Shown here in pieces: positions 1 through 5,524 of a stretch of 5,673 bases of DNA. Each line of letters starts with the position of its first letter. Positions within the stretch are counted from its first letter, which is position 1. The DNA comes from Armatimonadota bacterium (GTDB taxonomy: Bacteria > Armatimonadota > Fimbriimonadia > Fimbriimonadales > Fimbriimonadaceae). The stretch spans positions 1 to 5,673 of the forward strand of contig DPBN01000214.1 of the NCBI GenBank assembly GCA_003516955.1. Reading direction: 5' to 3'. A model generated the notes under the pieces. It was not told the origin of the DNA and searched no databases. It saw nothing but the letters and a program-made list of their open reading frames with translations. Position numbers and translations under genes: made by a program.

Positions 1-1
1 C

Positions 2-934
2 ACGTCCGAGCCCGCCCAGCCTGCTCCCCAGTCGCAGCCGCACGCGGCCGCCCCCCGGCAGCCTGAAGCTGCCACCGCGCCGACCGCCGGCCCCCTGCGC
101 AACGCGGACGCTTCGCCCCGAACCAGGGCCTACGCGAGGTCCAAGGGTCTCACGGACGCGGAGATCCGTTCCATCCGCAGGGCGGGCGAACGCCTCACCG
201 AGGCCGACGTGGACGCCTTTCTGTCCTCCCGCTCAGCCGCCGGGTCCGCCTACGAGGATCGGCCCATGCCCCAGAGACAGCGCGTTCTGATGAGCCGCCT
301 TTCGCGGGCTCATCAGCTCGCCGTGCCGAGCGCGCTCACCGTGGTGGCGCCGTGGGGTCCCGTCGAGAGGCTGAAGGCTCGCATGGCCGCCGCCGGGGGC
401 GATTTCCAGCCCTCAGCGTTCACGGTTTTCGCCTTCGCCGTAGCCACGGCCGTCCGGAACCACCCGGCTCTGCGCACGCAGCTGGTGGGCGACTCGACCC
501 TCCGGACCCACCGCACCGCCACGTTGGGCATCGCGGTCGCGCGCGAAGGGGACGAGCTGGTGCTCGCAGCCGTGCCCGAGGCCGACCAGCTCGAGTGGCG
601 CCCGTTCGCTGAGGCCGTTCGAACGGCGATCGTGCAGGCCCGGCAGGGCGTCGACCAGGCCAGCGACGCCGTCACGCTGTCCCTCACGAACCTCCAGTCC
701 CAGGGCGTTCGGGACGGGTTCCCGGTCGTCGTGCCGCCGGCCGTGGGCACGCTCCTGCTGGGCGAGCCGCACTGGAGCTGGATCGACTCCGACGCGGGCC
801 CGGTCCTCGCAAAGGTCGTCCACCTCACCTTCGCGTTCGACCACCGCCTGATGAACGGAGTCGGCGGCGCCGCGTTCGCGAACGAGGTCAAGGTCAACCT
901 GGCGTCCATCGAAACCCTCATCCCTATCCCATGA
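2..934 (+). CDS. 2-oxo-acid dehydrogenase E2-like acyltransferase, 5' end outside window
   Basis: The reading frame is open from base 2, so the gene begins upstream; 310 codons are visible. Residues 1-36 form an Ala/Pro/Gln-rich flexible linker. Residues 37-74 resemble a peripheral subunit-binding domain (ASPRTRAYARSKGLT near its start, LTEADVDAFL at its end), but the usual GTGxxGR core is shortened to RRAGER. Residues about 85-310 form the CAT-like acyltransferase domain, with a TLSLTNL...GFPVVVPPAVGTLLLGE segment matching the family's SNLG...NPPQ.AILG region. Family members move acyl groups from lipoyl-lysine to CoA in pyruvate, 2-oxoglutarate or branched-chain complexes; the lipoyl domain would lie upstream. 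The catalytic motif HxxxDG is HRLMNG here (His281, Asn285 in visible numbering), so activity may be reduced or altered. The substrate cannot be told. A GTG at 209 is an internal Val codon, not the start. The stop overlaps the next gene. The fold call is firm; catalytic competence is uncertain. Confidence 0.88.
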   Translation, partial: TSEPAQPAPQSQPHAAAPRQPEAATAPTAGPLRNADASPRTRAYARSKGLTDAEIRSIRRAGERLTEADVDAFLSSRSAAGSAYEDRPMPQRQRVLMSRLSRAHQLAVPSALTVVAPWGPVERLKARMAAAGGDFQPSAFTVFAFAVATAVRNHPALRTQLVGDSTLRTHRTATLGIAVAREGDELVLAAVPEADQLEWRPFAEAVRTAIVQARQGVDQASDAVTLSLTNLQSQGVRDGFPVVVPPAVGTLLLGEPHWSWIDSDAGPVLAKVVHLTFAFDHRLMNGVGGAAFANEVKVNLASIETLIPIP

Positions 935-1632
935 AACCGATCATCGGCATCACCACTTCGTCCGAACGAAAGACCGAAGGAACGCGCACGGGGACCATCC
1001 GGCTCGACTGGAACTACGCGGAGGCCGTGGAGCGGGCAGGCGCGGCACCGATCCTGCTGCCTCCGAACGCCGATCCCGCCGACGTCCTGCCGCTGGTGGA
1101 CGGGCTGTTGGTTCCGGGCGGCGACGACATCGACCCGCACCTGTGGGGCGAGAGGCGCCACGAGAAAACCTCGCTCATCGACCCGGCGCGCTTCGAGTCC
1201 GACTGCGCCTACGTCCGTCAGGCCCCGGACGGGTTGCCGATCCTGGGGATCTGCTACGGGTGCCAGCTGCTGAATGTGGTGGGCGGGGGCACGCTGCACC
1301 AGCACGTCCCGGACGTCGTGGGCCACGGCGAGCACAGCGGAGGAACGCTCCAGACGTACGAGGTCGTCGCCGGGACGCTGCTGCACCGTATCTTGGGCGA
1401 CTCGGCCGAAGGGCGCAGCTACCACCACCAGGCGATCCGCAGCGTGGCGGAGGGGTTCCTCGTGGCGGCGCGGCACGAGGACGGCACGATCGAGGCCATC
1501 GAGTCCCAGCGGCACCCGTTCCGTCTGGGAATCCAGTGGCACCCGGAGCGGACCCTCGGCTCCCCGACCAGCGACGGGCTCTTCCGAGCTTTCGTGGAGC
1601 AAGCCGCCCTCTACCGCGCGCAGAAGGCGTGA
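931..1632 (+). CDS. Peptidase C26 / class I glutamine amidotransferase-like hydrolase (PuuD-type)
   Basis: This 233-residue protein has the usual length of the C26 family, cytosolic enzymes that hydrolyse gamma-glutamyl amides such as gamma-glutamyl-GABA. It begins KPIIGITTS, typical of the family. VPGGDDIDP (residues 61-69) is the conserved glycine-rich loop. GICYGCQLLNV (106-116) is the nucleophile elbow with predicted Cys108, and SYHHQAI (163-169) is the conserved His-rich segment. IQWHPE (201-206) supplies His204 and Glu206 of the triad, so all catalytic residues are present. The elbow has Tyr-Gly-Cys after the nucleophile where Arg-Gly-Met/His is more usual, which may shift specificity. 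The ATG overlaps the stop of the preceding acyltransferase gene (ATGA) and no Shine-Dalgarno sequence is seen, so translation is probably coupled. The true substrate is unknown; gamma-glutamyl-GABA is only the family prototype. It could equally act on another gamma-glutamyl amide. Confidence 0.88.
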   Translation: MKPIIGITTSSERKTEGTRTGTIRLDWNYAEAVERAGAAPILLPPNADPADVLPLVDGLLVPGGDDIDPHLWGERRHEKTSLIDPARFESDCAYVRQAPDGLPILGICYGCQLLNVVGGGTLHQHVPDVVGHGEHSGGTLQTYEVVAGTLLHRILGDSAEGRSYHHQAIRSVAEGFLVAARHEDGTIEAIESQRHPFRLGIQWHPERTLGSPTSDGLFRAFVEQAALYRAQKA

Positions 1633-1650
1633 GCGCCCTTCATCGCGCGC
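1616..1650. terminator. Imperfect hairpin across convergent stop codons, possible bidirectional terminator
   Basis: Outer arms GCGCGC (1616-1621) and GCGCGC (1645-1650) enclose a small internal loop. An inner stem GAAGG (1623-1627) pairs with CCTTC (1637-1641), followed after a bulged C1636 by CG/CG, closing a TGAG loop (1630-1633). Both stop codons (TGA at 1630-1632 on +, TCA at 1640-1642 for the - strand gene) lie inside it. There is no T-tract on either side, so it is not a canonical intrinsic terminator. A role in ending or stabilising both transcripts is inferred from its position. Confidence 0.4.
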
Positions 1651-3025
1651 CCCGCACGTTCCGCAGCAGGACCGCCCCCAGACCCAAGCAGAACGCGGCG
1701 ACCGTGAACACCGCGCCGTAGGCGATCGGCGGGTACTCCAGGATCGCTCCGAAGCCCGGGTCGATCCAGCGCAGCCATCCCAAAGCCCGGCCGACCAGGT
1801 CGAGGGCCATCGACGTCACGGCGGCGAGGTTCGGCGAGGTGCCGAACGCCCCGAGCAAGAATCCCGCCCCCGCGGGCGCGATCGTTTGGGGGAGCACCAT
1901 CGAGATGTGCCACACGGCCATGTCCTTCCCGGCGTCCTTCCGGCTCGGCAGCACGTCGGTCCCCAGCGCCCAGTCGACGCTGATGTAGGCCCCGTATCCA
2001 AGCCCGAAGACGATCCCGACGGCAAGAGCCTGCTCCAAGGTGTGGCAGAAGGCCAGCAGCAGCGCCATCGCGGCGATCGTTCCGTTGGCCAGGTAGACGA
2101 CCTTCTTGCGGCCGATGCGGTCCGAGAGGGCGCCGCCCACGAACGAGCTCGCGGTGGCACCGAGCAGGATGAGCGCGAGCATCTCGCTGGCGGTGGTCGC
2201 CGGGGTGGCCACTCCGATCACGTCGCGCAGGTAGTACTGCACGAACGGCTGCACGGCGTAGAAGCCGGTCATCACCAGAGCGCGCGTCAGCCAGACCCAG
2301 GCGAAGTCCGGGTGCTTGCGCGGATCGATCCACAGCGACCGCAGATGCTGCAACACGGTCACCCTCGGCGGCTTGTACGGCAGAGGAATCTCGCGGACCC
2401 CCAGCACCGTGGCGAGCATTGCGAGCGTGAGGCCGCAGCCCACCAGCAGGTAGGCGACCTCCAGGCGGCCCGCCTGCGCCATCGGCCCGGAGAGGAGCGC
2501 CCCCGTCAGCGTGCCGACCTGCGACAGGAACGCCATGTATCCGCTCGCCGTGCCCCGCTGGTCCTCAGGAACCAGATCGGGGATGATCCCGCTGTACGCG
2601 GCCGTCGCCACGTTGGTGCCCAGCTGCACCACGCAGTACGCGCCGAGGAACGGCCAGAAGGTCAACTGCCGGGCGAAGTGCAGCATCCCCCACAGGCCGG
2701 CCAGCGTGGTGAGCGTGCCCCAGAGGATGAACGGCCGCCGCCTGCCCCATCGGCTCGCGCAGCGGTCGCTCACGCCGCCGGCGATCAGCGGCACCACCAG
2801 GGCGACGATCGCCGCGAGGCTGAACGCCAGGCCGAGGTATTCGCCGCGTCGGGTCGGCTCCATGTCCTCGATCTGCTTGGGAAGCAGAACGACGAGCAGC
2901 GCCCCCCAGAGCAGATTGGAGCCGAACCAGTAGGCGGCCAGCGCGAGATGGGTTCCGACGGAGAGGCGTTTGCCCGCGTAGGGCGACCGCACCTCCGGCA
3001 TGGCTTGGGGGGACATCGATCCCAT
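1640..3025 (-). CDS. MFS transporter, SLC45/GPH-like (sugar-type) 12-TM permease
   Basis: This 461-residue inner-membrane protein shows about 12 hydrophobic segments (roughly 24-48, 64-82, 98-116, 122-142, 164-182, 188-210, 241-262, 279-300, 308-328, 331-352, 372-394, 432-455). The loop between TM2 and TM3 carries a motif-A-like GGVSDRCASRWGRRRPF (83-99), and its second-half copy is GGALSDRIGRKK (297-308). PDLVPEDQRGTASGY (149-163) and DVLPSRKDAGKDMAVW (356-371) resemble sequences of the sucrose/SLC45-like and GPH branches, which carry sugars in symport with cations. The substrate cannot be inferred from the neighbours. About 37 residues separate TM11 from TM12 (395-431, including WLRWIDPGF), longer than usual. 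The start is uncertain: ATG at 3025 is the longest, 3016 and 3001 are also in frame, and none has a good ribosome-binding site. The gene follows tRNA-Arg by 15 nt on the same strand and converges on the C26 gene with a 7-nt gap. Confidence 0.87.
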   Translation of the reverse strand: MGSMSPQAMPEVRSPYAGKRLSVGTHLALAAYWFGSNLLWGALLVVLLPKQIEDMEPTRRGEYLGLAFSLAAIVALVVPLIAGGVSDRCASRWGRRRPFILWGTLTTLAGLWGMLHFARQLTFWPFLGAYCVVQLGTNVATAAYSGIIPDLVPEDQRGTASGYMAFLSQVGTLTGALLSGPMAQAGRLEVAYLLVGCGLTLAMLATVLGVREIPLPYKPPRVTVLQHLRSLWIDPRKHPDFAWVWLTRALVMTGFYAVQPFVQYYLRDVIGVATPATTASEMLALILLGATASSFVGGALSDRIGRKKVVYLANGTIAAMALLLAFCHTLEQALAVGIVFGLGYGAYISVDWALGTDVLPSRKDAGKDMAVWHISMVLPQTIAPAGAGFLLGAFGTSPNLAAVTSMALDLVGRALGWLRWIDPGFGAILEYPPIAYGAVFTVAAFCLGLGAVLLRNVRGAR

Positions 3026-3040
3026 TATGGCGGGTGAGAC

Positions 3041-3116
3041 TGGCGCCCTCGGAGGGACTCGAACCCCCGACGCCCTCCTTAGGACGGAGGCGCTCTATCC
3101 GCTGAGCTACGAGGGC
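3041..3116 (-). tRNA. tRNA-Arg (anticodon CCU), CCA encoded
   Basis: Read on the minus strand this folds as a complete cloverleaf. The acceptor GCCCTCG pairs perfectly with CGAGGGC. T8 A9 is followed by the D-stem GCTC/GAGC with loop AGCGGATA. The anticodon stem CCTCC/GGAGG encloses loop GTCCTAA, giving anticodon CCT, which reads AGG. The T-stem GGGGG/CCCTC has one G-T pair and loop TTCGAGT. The discriminator is G73 and the 3' CCA is encoded (3043-3041), total 76 nt. A20 in the D-loop and C35 in the anticodon agree with known arginine identity elements. G32 in the anticodon loop is unusual, since a pyrimidine is normal there. The gene lies directly upstream of the MFS transporter and probably shares its transcript. 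Confidence 0.96.
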
Positions 3117-3128
3117 GCGCCTGCTTCT

Positions 3129-3134
3129 AGGATA
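3129..3134 (-). promoter_or_regulatory. Candidate -10 box for tRNA-Arg / MFS transcript
   Basis: On the minus strand TATCCT, preceded by G, ends 12 nt before the tRNA 5' end (3116). A start about 7 nt after the box would leave a short 5' leader for RNase P. The hexamer 17 bp upstream is CCATGG (3157-3152), which does not resemble TTGACA, so the -35 contact is unsupported. The identical GTATCCT box facing the other way at 3175-3181 strengthens the call. The assignment rests on spacing and duplication only. Confidence 0.38.
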
Positions 3135-3175
3135 CCAGAACCGGGATCGTCCCATGGCCTTCCATCCGCGAACCG

Positions 3176-3181
3176 TATCCT
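3176..3181 (+). promoter_or_regulatory. Candidate -10 box for a leaderless propeller-gene transcript
   Basis: TATCCT, preceded by G, ends 6 nt before the ATG at 3188. Transcription would therefore be expected to begin at or within a base or two of the start codon, giving a leaderless mRNA. This fits the absence of a usable Shine-Dalgarno sequence: the only G-run, GGGG at 3183-3186, is one base from the ATG and too close. No TTGACA-like -35 hexamer is found at normal spacing. Confidence 0.38.
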
Positions 3182-3187
3182 TGGGGC

Positions 3188-4210
3188 ATGGTCGCATGGC
3201 TGATCGCCGCCGCTGTCGCCGAGCCGGATTCCCTTCCCGTCGATCCGGTGCCCGGGGAGACGCACCTGCGCAACGTCCGCCAGCTCACGTTCGGCGGGCA
3301 GAACGCGGAGGCCTACTGGAACGTGGACGGCACCCGACTGATCTACCAGTCGAAGCAACCGGGCTACCCGGACGAGCAGATCTTCATCATGAACGCCGAC
3401 GGCTCGGGCAAGCGGCTTGTCAGCACGGGCCTGGGACGTTGCACCTGCAGCTACTTCCTGCCCGACGGCTCCGGAATCCTCTTCAGCAGCACCCACGAGC
3501 GCGACCCTGGGCCCCAGCCGCCCGCCGACATGAGCCGGGGCTACGTGTGGATGGTGAACCCCAAGTTCGCGCTCTACCGGGCTGACCTGGACGGCGGCAA
3601 CCTGCGGCCGCTGATCAAGAAGCGAGGGTACGTCGCCGAGGCCACAGTCAGCCCGAACGGCGACTTCATCACCTTCACGGGCGGATTCGACGGAGACCTC
3701 GAGATCTACCGCTCGAACCTCGACGGAACCAACATCCAGCGGCTCACGCACGAATACGGCTACGACGGCGGGCCGTTCGTGTCGTGGGACGGAAAGAAGA
3801 TCGTCTACCGACGCGACGTGATCGAGAACGAAGCGGAGCGGCGGGACTACAAGGAGCTGTTCAAGCGCAACCTGATCCGCCCCGGCAAGTTGGAGATCTG
3901 GATCATGGACGCCGACGGCCGAAACAAGCGCCAAGTGACCCGACTGGGAGCCGCCAGCTTCGCGCCGTTCCTGCACCCGGACGGCAAGCGGATCATCTTC
4001 AGTTCGAACTACGGCGACCCGAAGGGCCGGGAGTTCGATCTGTTCCTGATCAACGCGGACGGCACCGGCCTGAAGCGCATCACCCGCTCGCCGGAGTTCG
4101 ACGGGTTCCCGATGTTCACCCGCGACGGAAAGAGGCTGGTCTTTGCGAGCAACCGGAACGGCAAGGTGCGCGGCGAGACCAACATCTTCGTCGCGGACTG
4201 GGTCGACTGA
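3188..4210 (+). CDS. PD40/TolB-like six-bladed beta-propeller protein, probably exported
   Basis: The 340 residues consist almost wholly of WD40-like PD40 repeats of the TolB C-terminal type, each with a PDG(K/S)xIxFxS hairpin followed by xIxxxxxDGxxxxxLT. Six blades are visible at about 31-82, 84-141, 147-187, 191-251, 254-299 and 304-336. The N-terminal strand (HLRNVRQLTF) probably closes the last blade, as in TolB. Residues 2-11 (VAWLIAAAVA) followed by EP look like a very short signal sequence, but it lacks an N-terminal positive charge, so export is likely rather than certain. ATG 3188 is the only start candidate: the frame is open back to a TAG at 3128-3130 without any ATG, GTG or TTG. 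A CTC pair of cysteines (85, 87) begins blade 2. TolB proper also has an N-terminal domain, absent here, so this is a stand-alone propeller, probably for protein or ligand binding. Partner unknown. It converges on the YhcH-type gene with a 7-nt gap. Confidence 0.88.
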   Translation: MVAWLIAAAVAEPDSLPVDPVPGETHLRNVRQLTFGGQNAEAYWNVDGTRLIYQSKQPGYPDEQIFIMNADGSGKRLVSTGLGRCTCSYFLPDGSGILFSSTHERDPGPQPPADMSRGYVWMVNPKFALYRADLDGGNLRPLIKKRGYVAEATVSPNGDFITFTGGFDGDLEIYRSNLDGTNIQRLTHEYGYDGGPFVSWDGKKIVYRRDVIENEAERRDYKELFKRNLIRPGKLEIWIMDADGRNKRQVTRLGAASFAPFLHPDGKRIIFSSNYGDPKGREFDLFLINADGTGLKRITRSPEFDGFPMFTRDGKRLVFASNRNGKVRGETNIFVADWVD

Positions 4211-4220
4211 CGGGCCGTCA
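4208..4220. repeat. Stop-to-stop interrupted palindrome at convergent gene junction
   Basis: TGACGG, a single G, then CCGTCA form a perfect 6-bp dyad. The left end is the TGA stop of the propeller gene and the right end is the complement of the TGA stop of the minus-strand gene. As RNA it would be only a short stem (5 bp with a 3-nt loop), without a T-tract. It could weakly punctuate transcription or be a by-product of two facing stop codons. No conventional terminator fits in this gap. Confidence 0.5.
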
Positions 4221-4667
4221 ATCCTCCAGCAGAACCTTGACCACCGCCTTCAGCACGGCGGAGGTGCCCGTCCTCGGGTCCAATCCCGGCGCGTGGAGTT
4301 CGCCCGGCAACAGAACCGCGAACCATCCCGCAGCAAGGGGCAGGCGCAGGCCCCGGCCCTCCACAAAGCCGATGTCCCGCCTTGGGTCGAAGCCGGGGTC
4401 GTCGCCAGGCACGGCCTCCGGAGACCACTCGAGCTCCTCCGAGCCCATCGCCACGAACTGCACGTCCGCGTAGCGCCGGTGGTATTCGAGCGGGCCTTGC
4501 GCCTTCGTGGCGTACTCCGACACGACGGCGAACACTCTGTCCCCGTCGATCTCGTGGCGCCCGGCGACGGTGTCGGGCCAGCTCCGCCCCTCCAGCCAGC
4601 GGAAGGCGGCCACCAGCCTCGCGTCGAGGCCATAGCTCGCCCATCGGTCCAAGCGGTCGAGAATCAT
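4218..4667 (-). CDS. YhcH/YjgK/YiaL (DUF386) family cupin-like protein
   Basis: At 149 residues this matches the usual family length (about 150). Family signatures run in order: GRHEIDGDRVFAVVSEYATK (36-55), EYHRRYADVQFV (61-72) with likely metal-site His63, the acidic DPRRDIGFV (94-102), PGELHAPG (121-128) with His125, and a terminal KAVVKVLLE. Characterised relatives are cytosolic: E. coli YhcH (NanQ) is a sialic-acid anomerase and EbgC assists beta-galactosidase activity, so a sugar-related isomerase or anomerase role is plausible. No sialic-acid or galactosidase gene is visible nearby, and the substrate is unknown. Its ATG overlaps the stop of the upstream acetyltransferase gene (ATGA). 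It also has a strong purine-rich ribosome-binding site, so it is the last visible gene of the operon. Confidence 0.9.
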   Translation of the reverse strand: MILDRLDRWASYGLDARLVAAFRWLEGRSWPDTVAGRHEIDGDRVFAVVSEYATKAQGPLEYHRRYADVQFVAMGSEELEWSPEAVPGDDPGFDPRRDIGFVEGRGLRLPLAAGWFAVLLPGELHAPGLDPRTGTSAVLKAVVKVLLED

Positions 4668-5524
4668 CCCTCCTCCGAAAGCGCCAGCAGGTACTGAGCC
4701 TGAGCGTGCGGATCAGCCGCAAACCCAAGCCGCACCATCGTCTGCCCCAGGATCTCCTCCGGGAAGCAGGGCGGGGCAACCCAGGGCGCCTTGGGCAGCG
4801 CATGCGCAGCGTGCCGGATCACCTCGGCCAGCTGCTGGAGCGTGATCGGGCTCGGCGAGAGAGGGAGTCCGTGGATCTGCACGGCCTGCCCGGCGAATTG
4901 AACGATGGCGGCAGCGTTGCCGAGGGCGAAGGCCCGGCACTCGGACCCCAGATGGCACAGGGCCTCGCCCGAGACCATCCAGGGGGCGTCCGGCACCGCC
5001 GTTCGGCCGATGCGGCGAGCCGCTTCCGCGGGGTCGATCTCCTCGGCGGGCCCCTCGGCGCCAAGAACCTCCTCGGCCCGCCACCCGACCAGCCTCCGAA
5101 CCTTGCGGAAACCCAGGCTCTCGTGGAGTCGCACCGCCTTCTCGTTGCACTCGAAGGCCTCGAGCCAGATGCTCCGCTCGCCGCGTTCGCGAGCCTCGGC
5201 GATCAGCCGACGCATGAACCACCGCCCGAGCCCCCTGCCGCGGAGTTCCGGCACGATGCCCATGGCCAGGAACCGGCAGGATCGGCCGCGGCGCGCCACG
5301 AGGGCCAGGCCGGCGAAGCGGTCCCCCTCCAGCAGCCGGCGGCTCAGCAGCAGCGACGCGCCATCGCGCGTCAGCAACCCGTCGACGGTGTGGTCGCTCA
5401 CCCGGAGGGGAACGCAGTAGTCCTCGAACAACCGGGACAGGTCGCGGCGGATCTCCCGCAGCGCGCAAGCCCGCAGGTCCTCGGTGCGCAGCGAATCCCC
5501 GGACGGGCCCGGGCCGGCGTCCAT
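4664..5524 (-). CDS. GNAT-family N-acetyltransferase with C-terminal extension
   Basis: The protein has 286 residues, against about 150-180 for a single GNAT domain. Residues about 35-150 form the GNAT fold. FLAMGIVPELRGRGLGRWFM (85-104) is the acetyl-CoA-binding motif A, with the pyrophosphate loop R95-G100. The following ECNEKAVRLHESLGF (125-139) is motif B. In motif B the position usually held by the Tyr general acid (AxxLYexxGF) is His134. Residues about 178-286 (starting around PWMVSGEALCHLG) look like a second, degenerate GNAT-like half without its own R/QxxGxG loop; this is inferred from layout only. Tandem GNATs of this kind occur in other bacteria, and substrates are mostly unknown. 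The ATG overlaps the upstream phosphatase stop (TGATG) and is preceded by GGAG. The next gene overlaps its stop by 4 nt, so all three are probably co-translated. Confidence 0.85.
   Translation of the reverse strand: MDAGPGPSGDSLRTEDLRACALREIRRDLSRLFEDYCVPLRVSDHTVDGLLTRDGASLLLSRRLLEGDRFAGLALVARRGRSCRFLAMGIVPELRGRGLGRWFMRRLIAEARERGERSIWLEAFECNEKAVRLHESLGFRKVRRLVGWRAEEVLGAEGPAEEIDPAEAARRIGRTAVPDAPWMVSGEALCHLGSECRAFALGNAAAIVQFAGQAVQIHGLPLSPSPITLQQLAEVIRHAAHALPKAPWVAPPCFPEEILGQTMVRLGFAADPHAQAQYLLALSEEG
4668..4676 (-). promoter_or_regulatory. Strong Shine-Dalgarno for the YhcH-type gene
   Basis: On the minus strand GGAGGAGGG lies immediately before the ATG at 4667, inside the last codons of the acetyltransferase gene (SEEG). 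The GGAGG core sits 4 nt from the start codon. It is the clearest ribosome-binding site in the window and confirms the start that overlaps the upstream stop. Confidence 0.75.

Larger units (their letters stand above)
3129..3181. repeat. Inverted repeat AGGATAC / GTATCCT in divergent intergenic region
   Basis: AGGATAC at 3129-3135 and GTATCCT at 3175-3181 are perfect 7-bp inverted copies separated by 39 bp. Their dyad centre (3155) lies within half a base of the centre of the palindrome CCATGG at 3152-3157. The arms are too far apart for a tight hairpin; they fit better as paired promoter boxes or as a two-site operator for a dimeric regulator. The repeat is seen directly; its function is inferred. 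Confidence 0.5.

Noticed and set aside
209..211. GTG at 209 as the start of the acyltransferase gene
   Set aside because: The same frame is open to the window edge and encodes a subunit-binding domain and Ala/Pro linker upstream, so this GTG is an internal valine inside ADVDAFL.
313..1602. 429-codon open frame on the minus strand across the acyltransferase and C26 genes
   Set aside because: It lies antisense to two genes with clear family motifs and coupled start/stop. Its translation is Arg/Val/Ser-rich with no recognisable domain, which is typical of antisense frames in GC-rich coding DNA.
1274..3037. 587-codon open frame on the plus strand, longer than any real gene here
   Set aside because: It runs out of frame through the C26 gene and antisense through the whole MFS gene, crossing their convergent boundary. 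The product is almost entirely Arg/Gln/Glu/His-rich low-complexity sequence with no motifs.
3041..3116. tRNA gene as an integration (att) site of a mobile element
   Set aside because: I saw no second copy of the tRNA 3' end, no integrase and no change in base composition on either side; the neighbours are housekeeping-type genes.
2565..3197. 210-codon minus-strand frame running through the tRNA and the MFS 5' half
   Set aside because: It reads through a structurally perfect tRNA and overlaps the MFS gene in another frame; no domain is visible.
3107..3976. 289-codon minus-strand frame antisense to the propeller gene
   Set aside because: The plus-strand frame shows six regular PD40 repeats. 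The antisense product only has a repetitive look because it mirrors those repeats.
4713..5468. 251-codon minus-strand frame overlapping the acetyltransferase gene
   Set aside because: It is a +1/-1 shadow of the GNAT gene, rich in Arg/Gly/Pro, without the acetyl-CoA motif that is present in the other frame.
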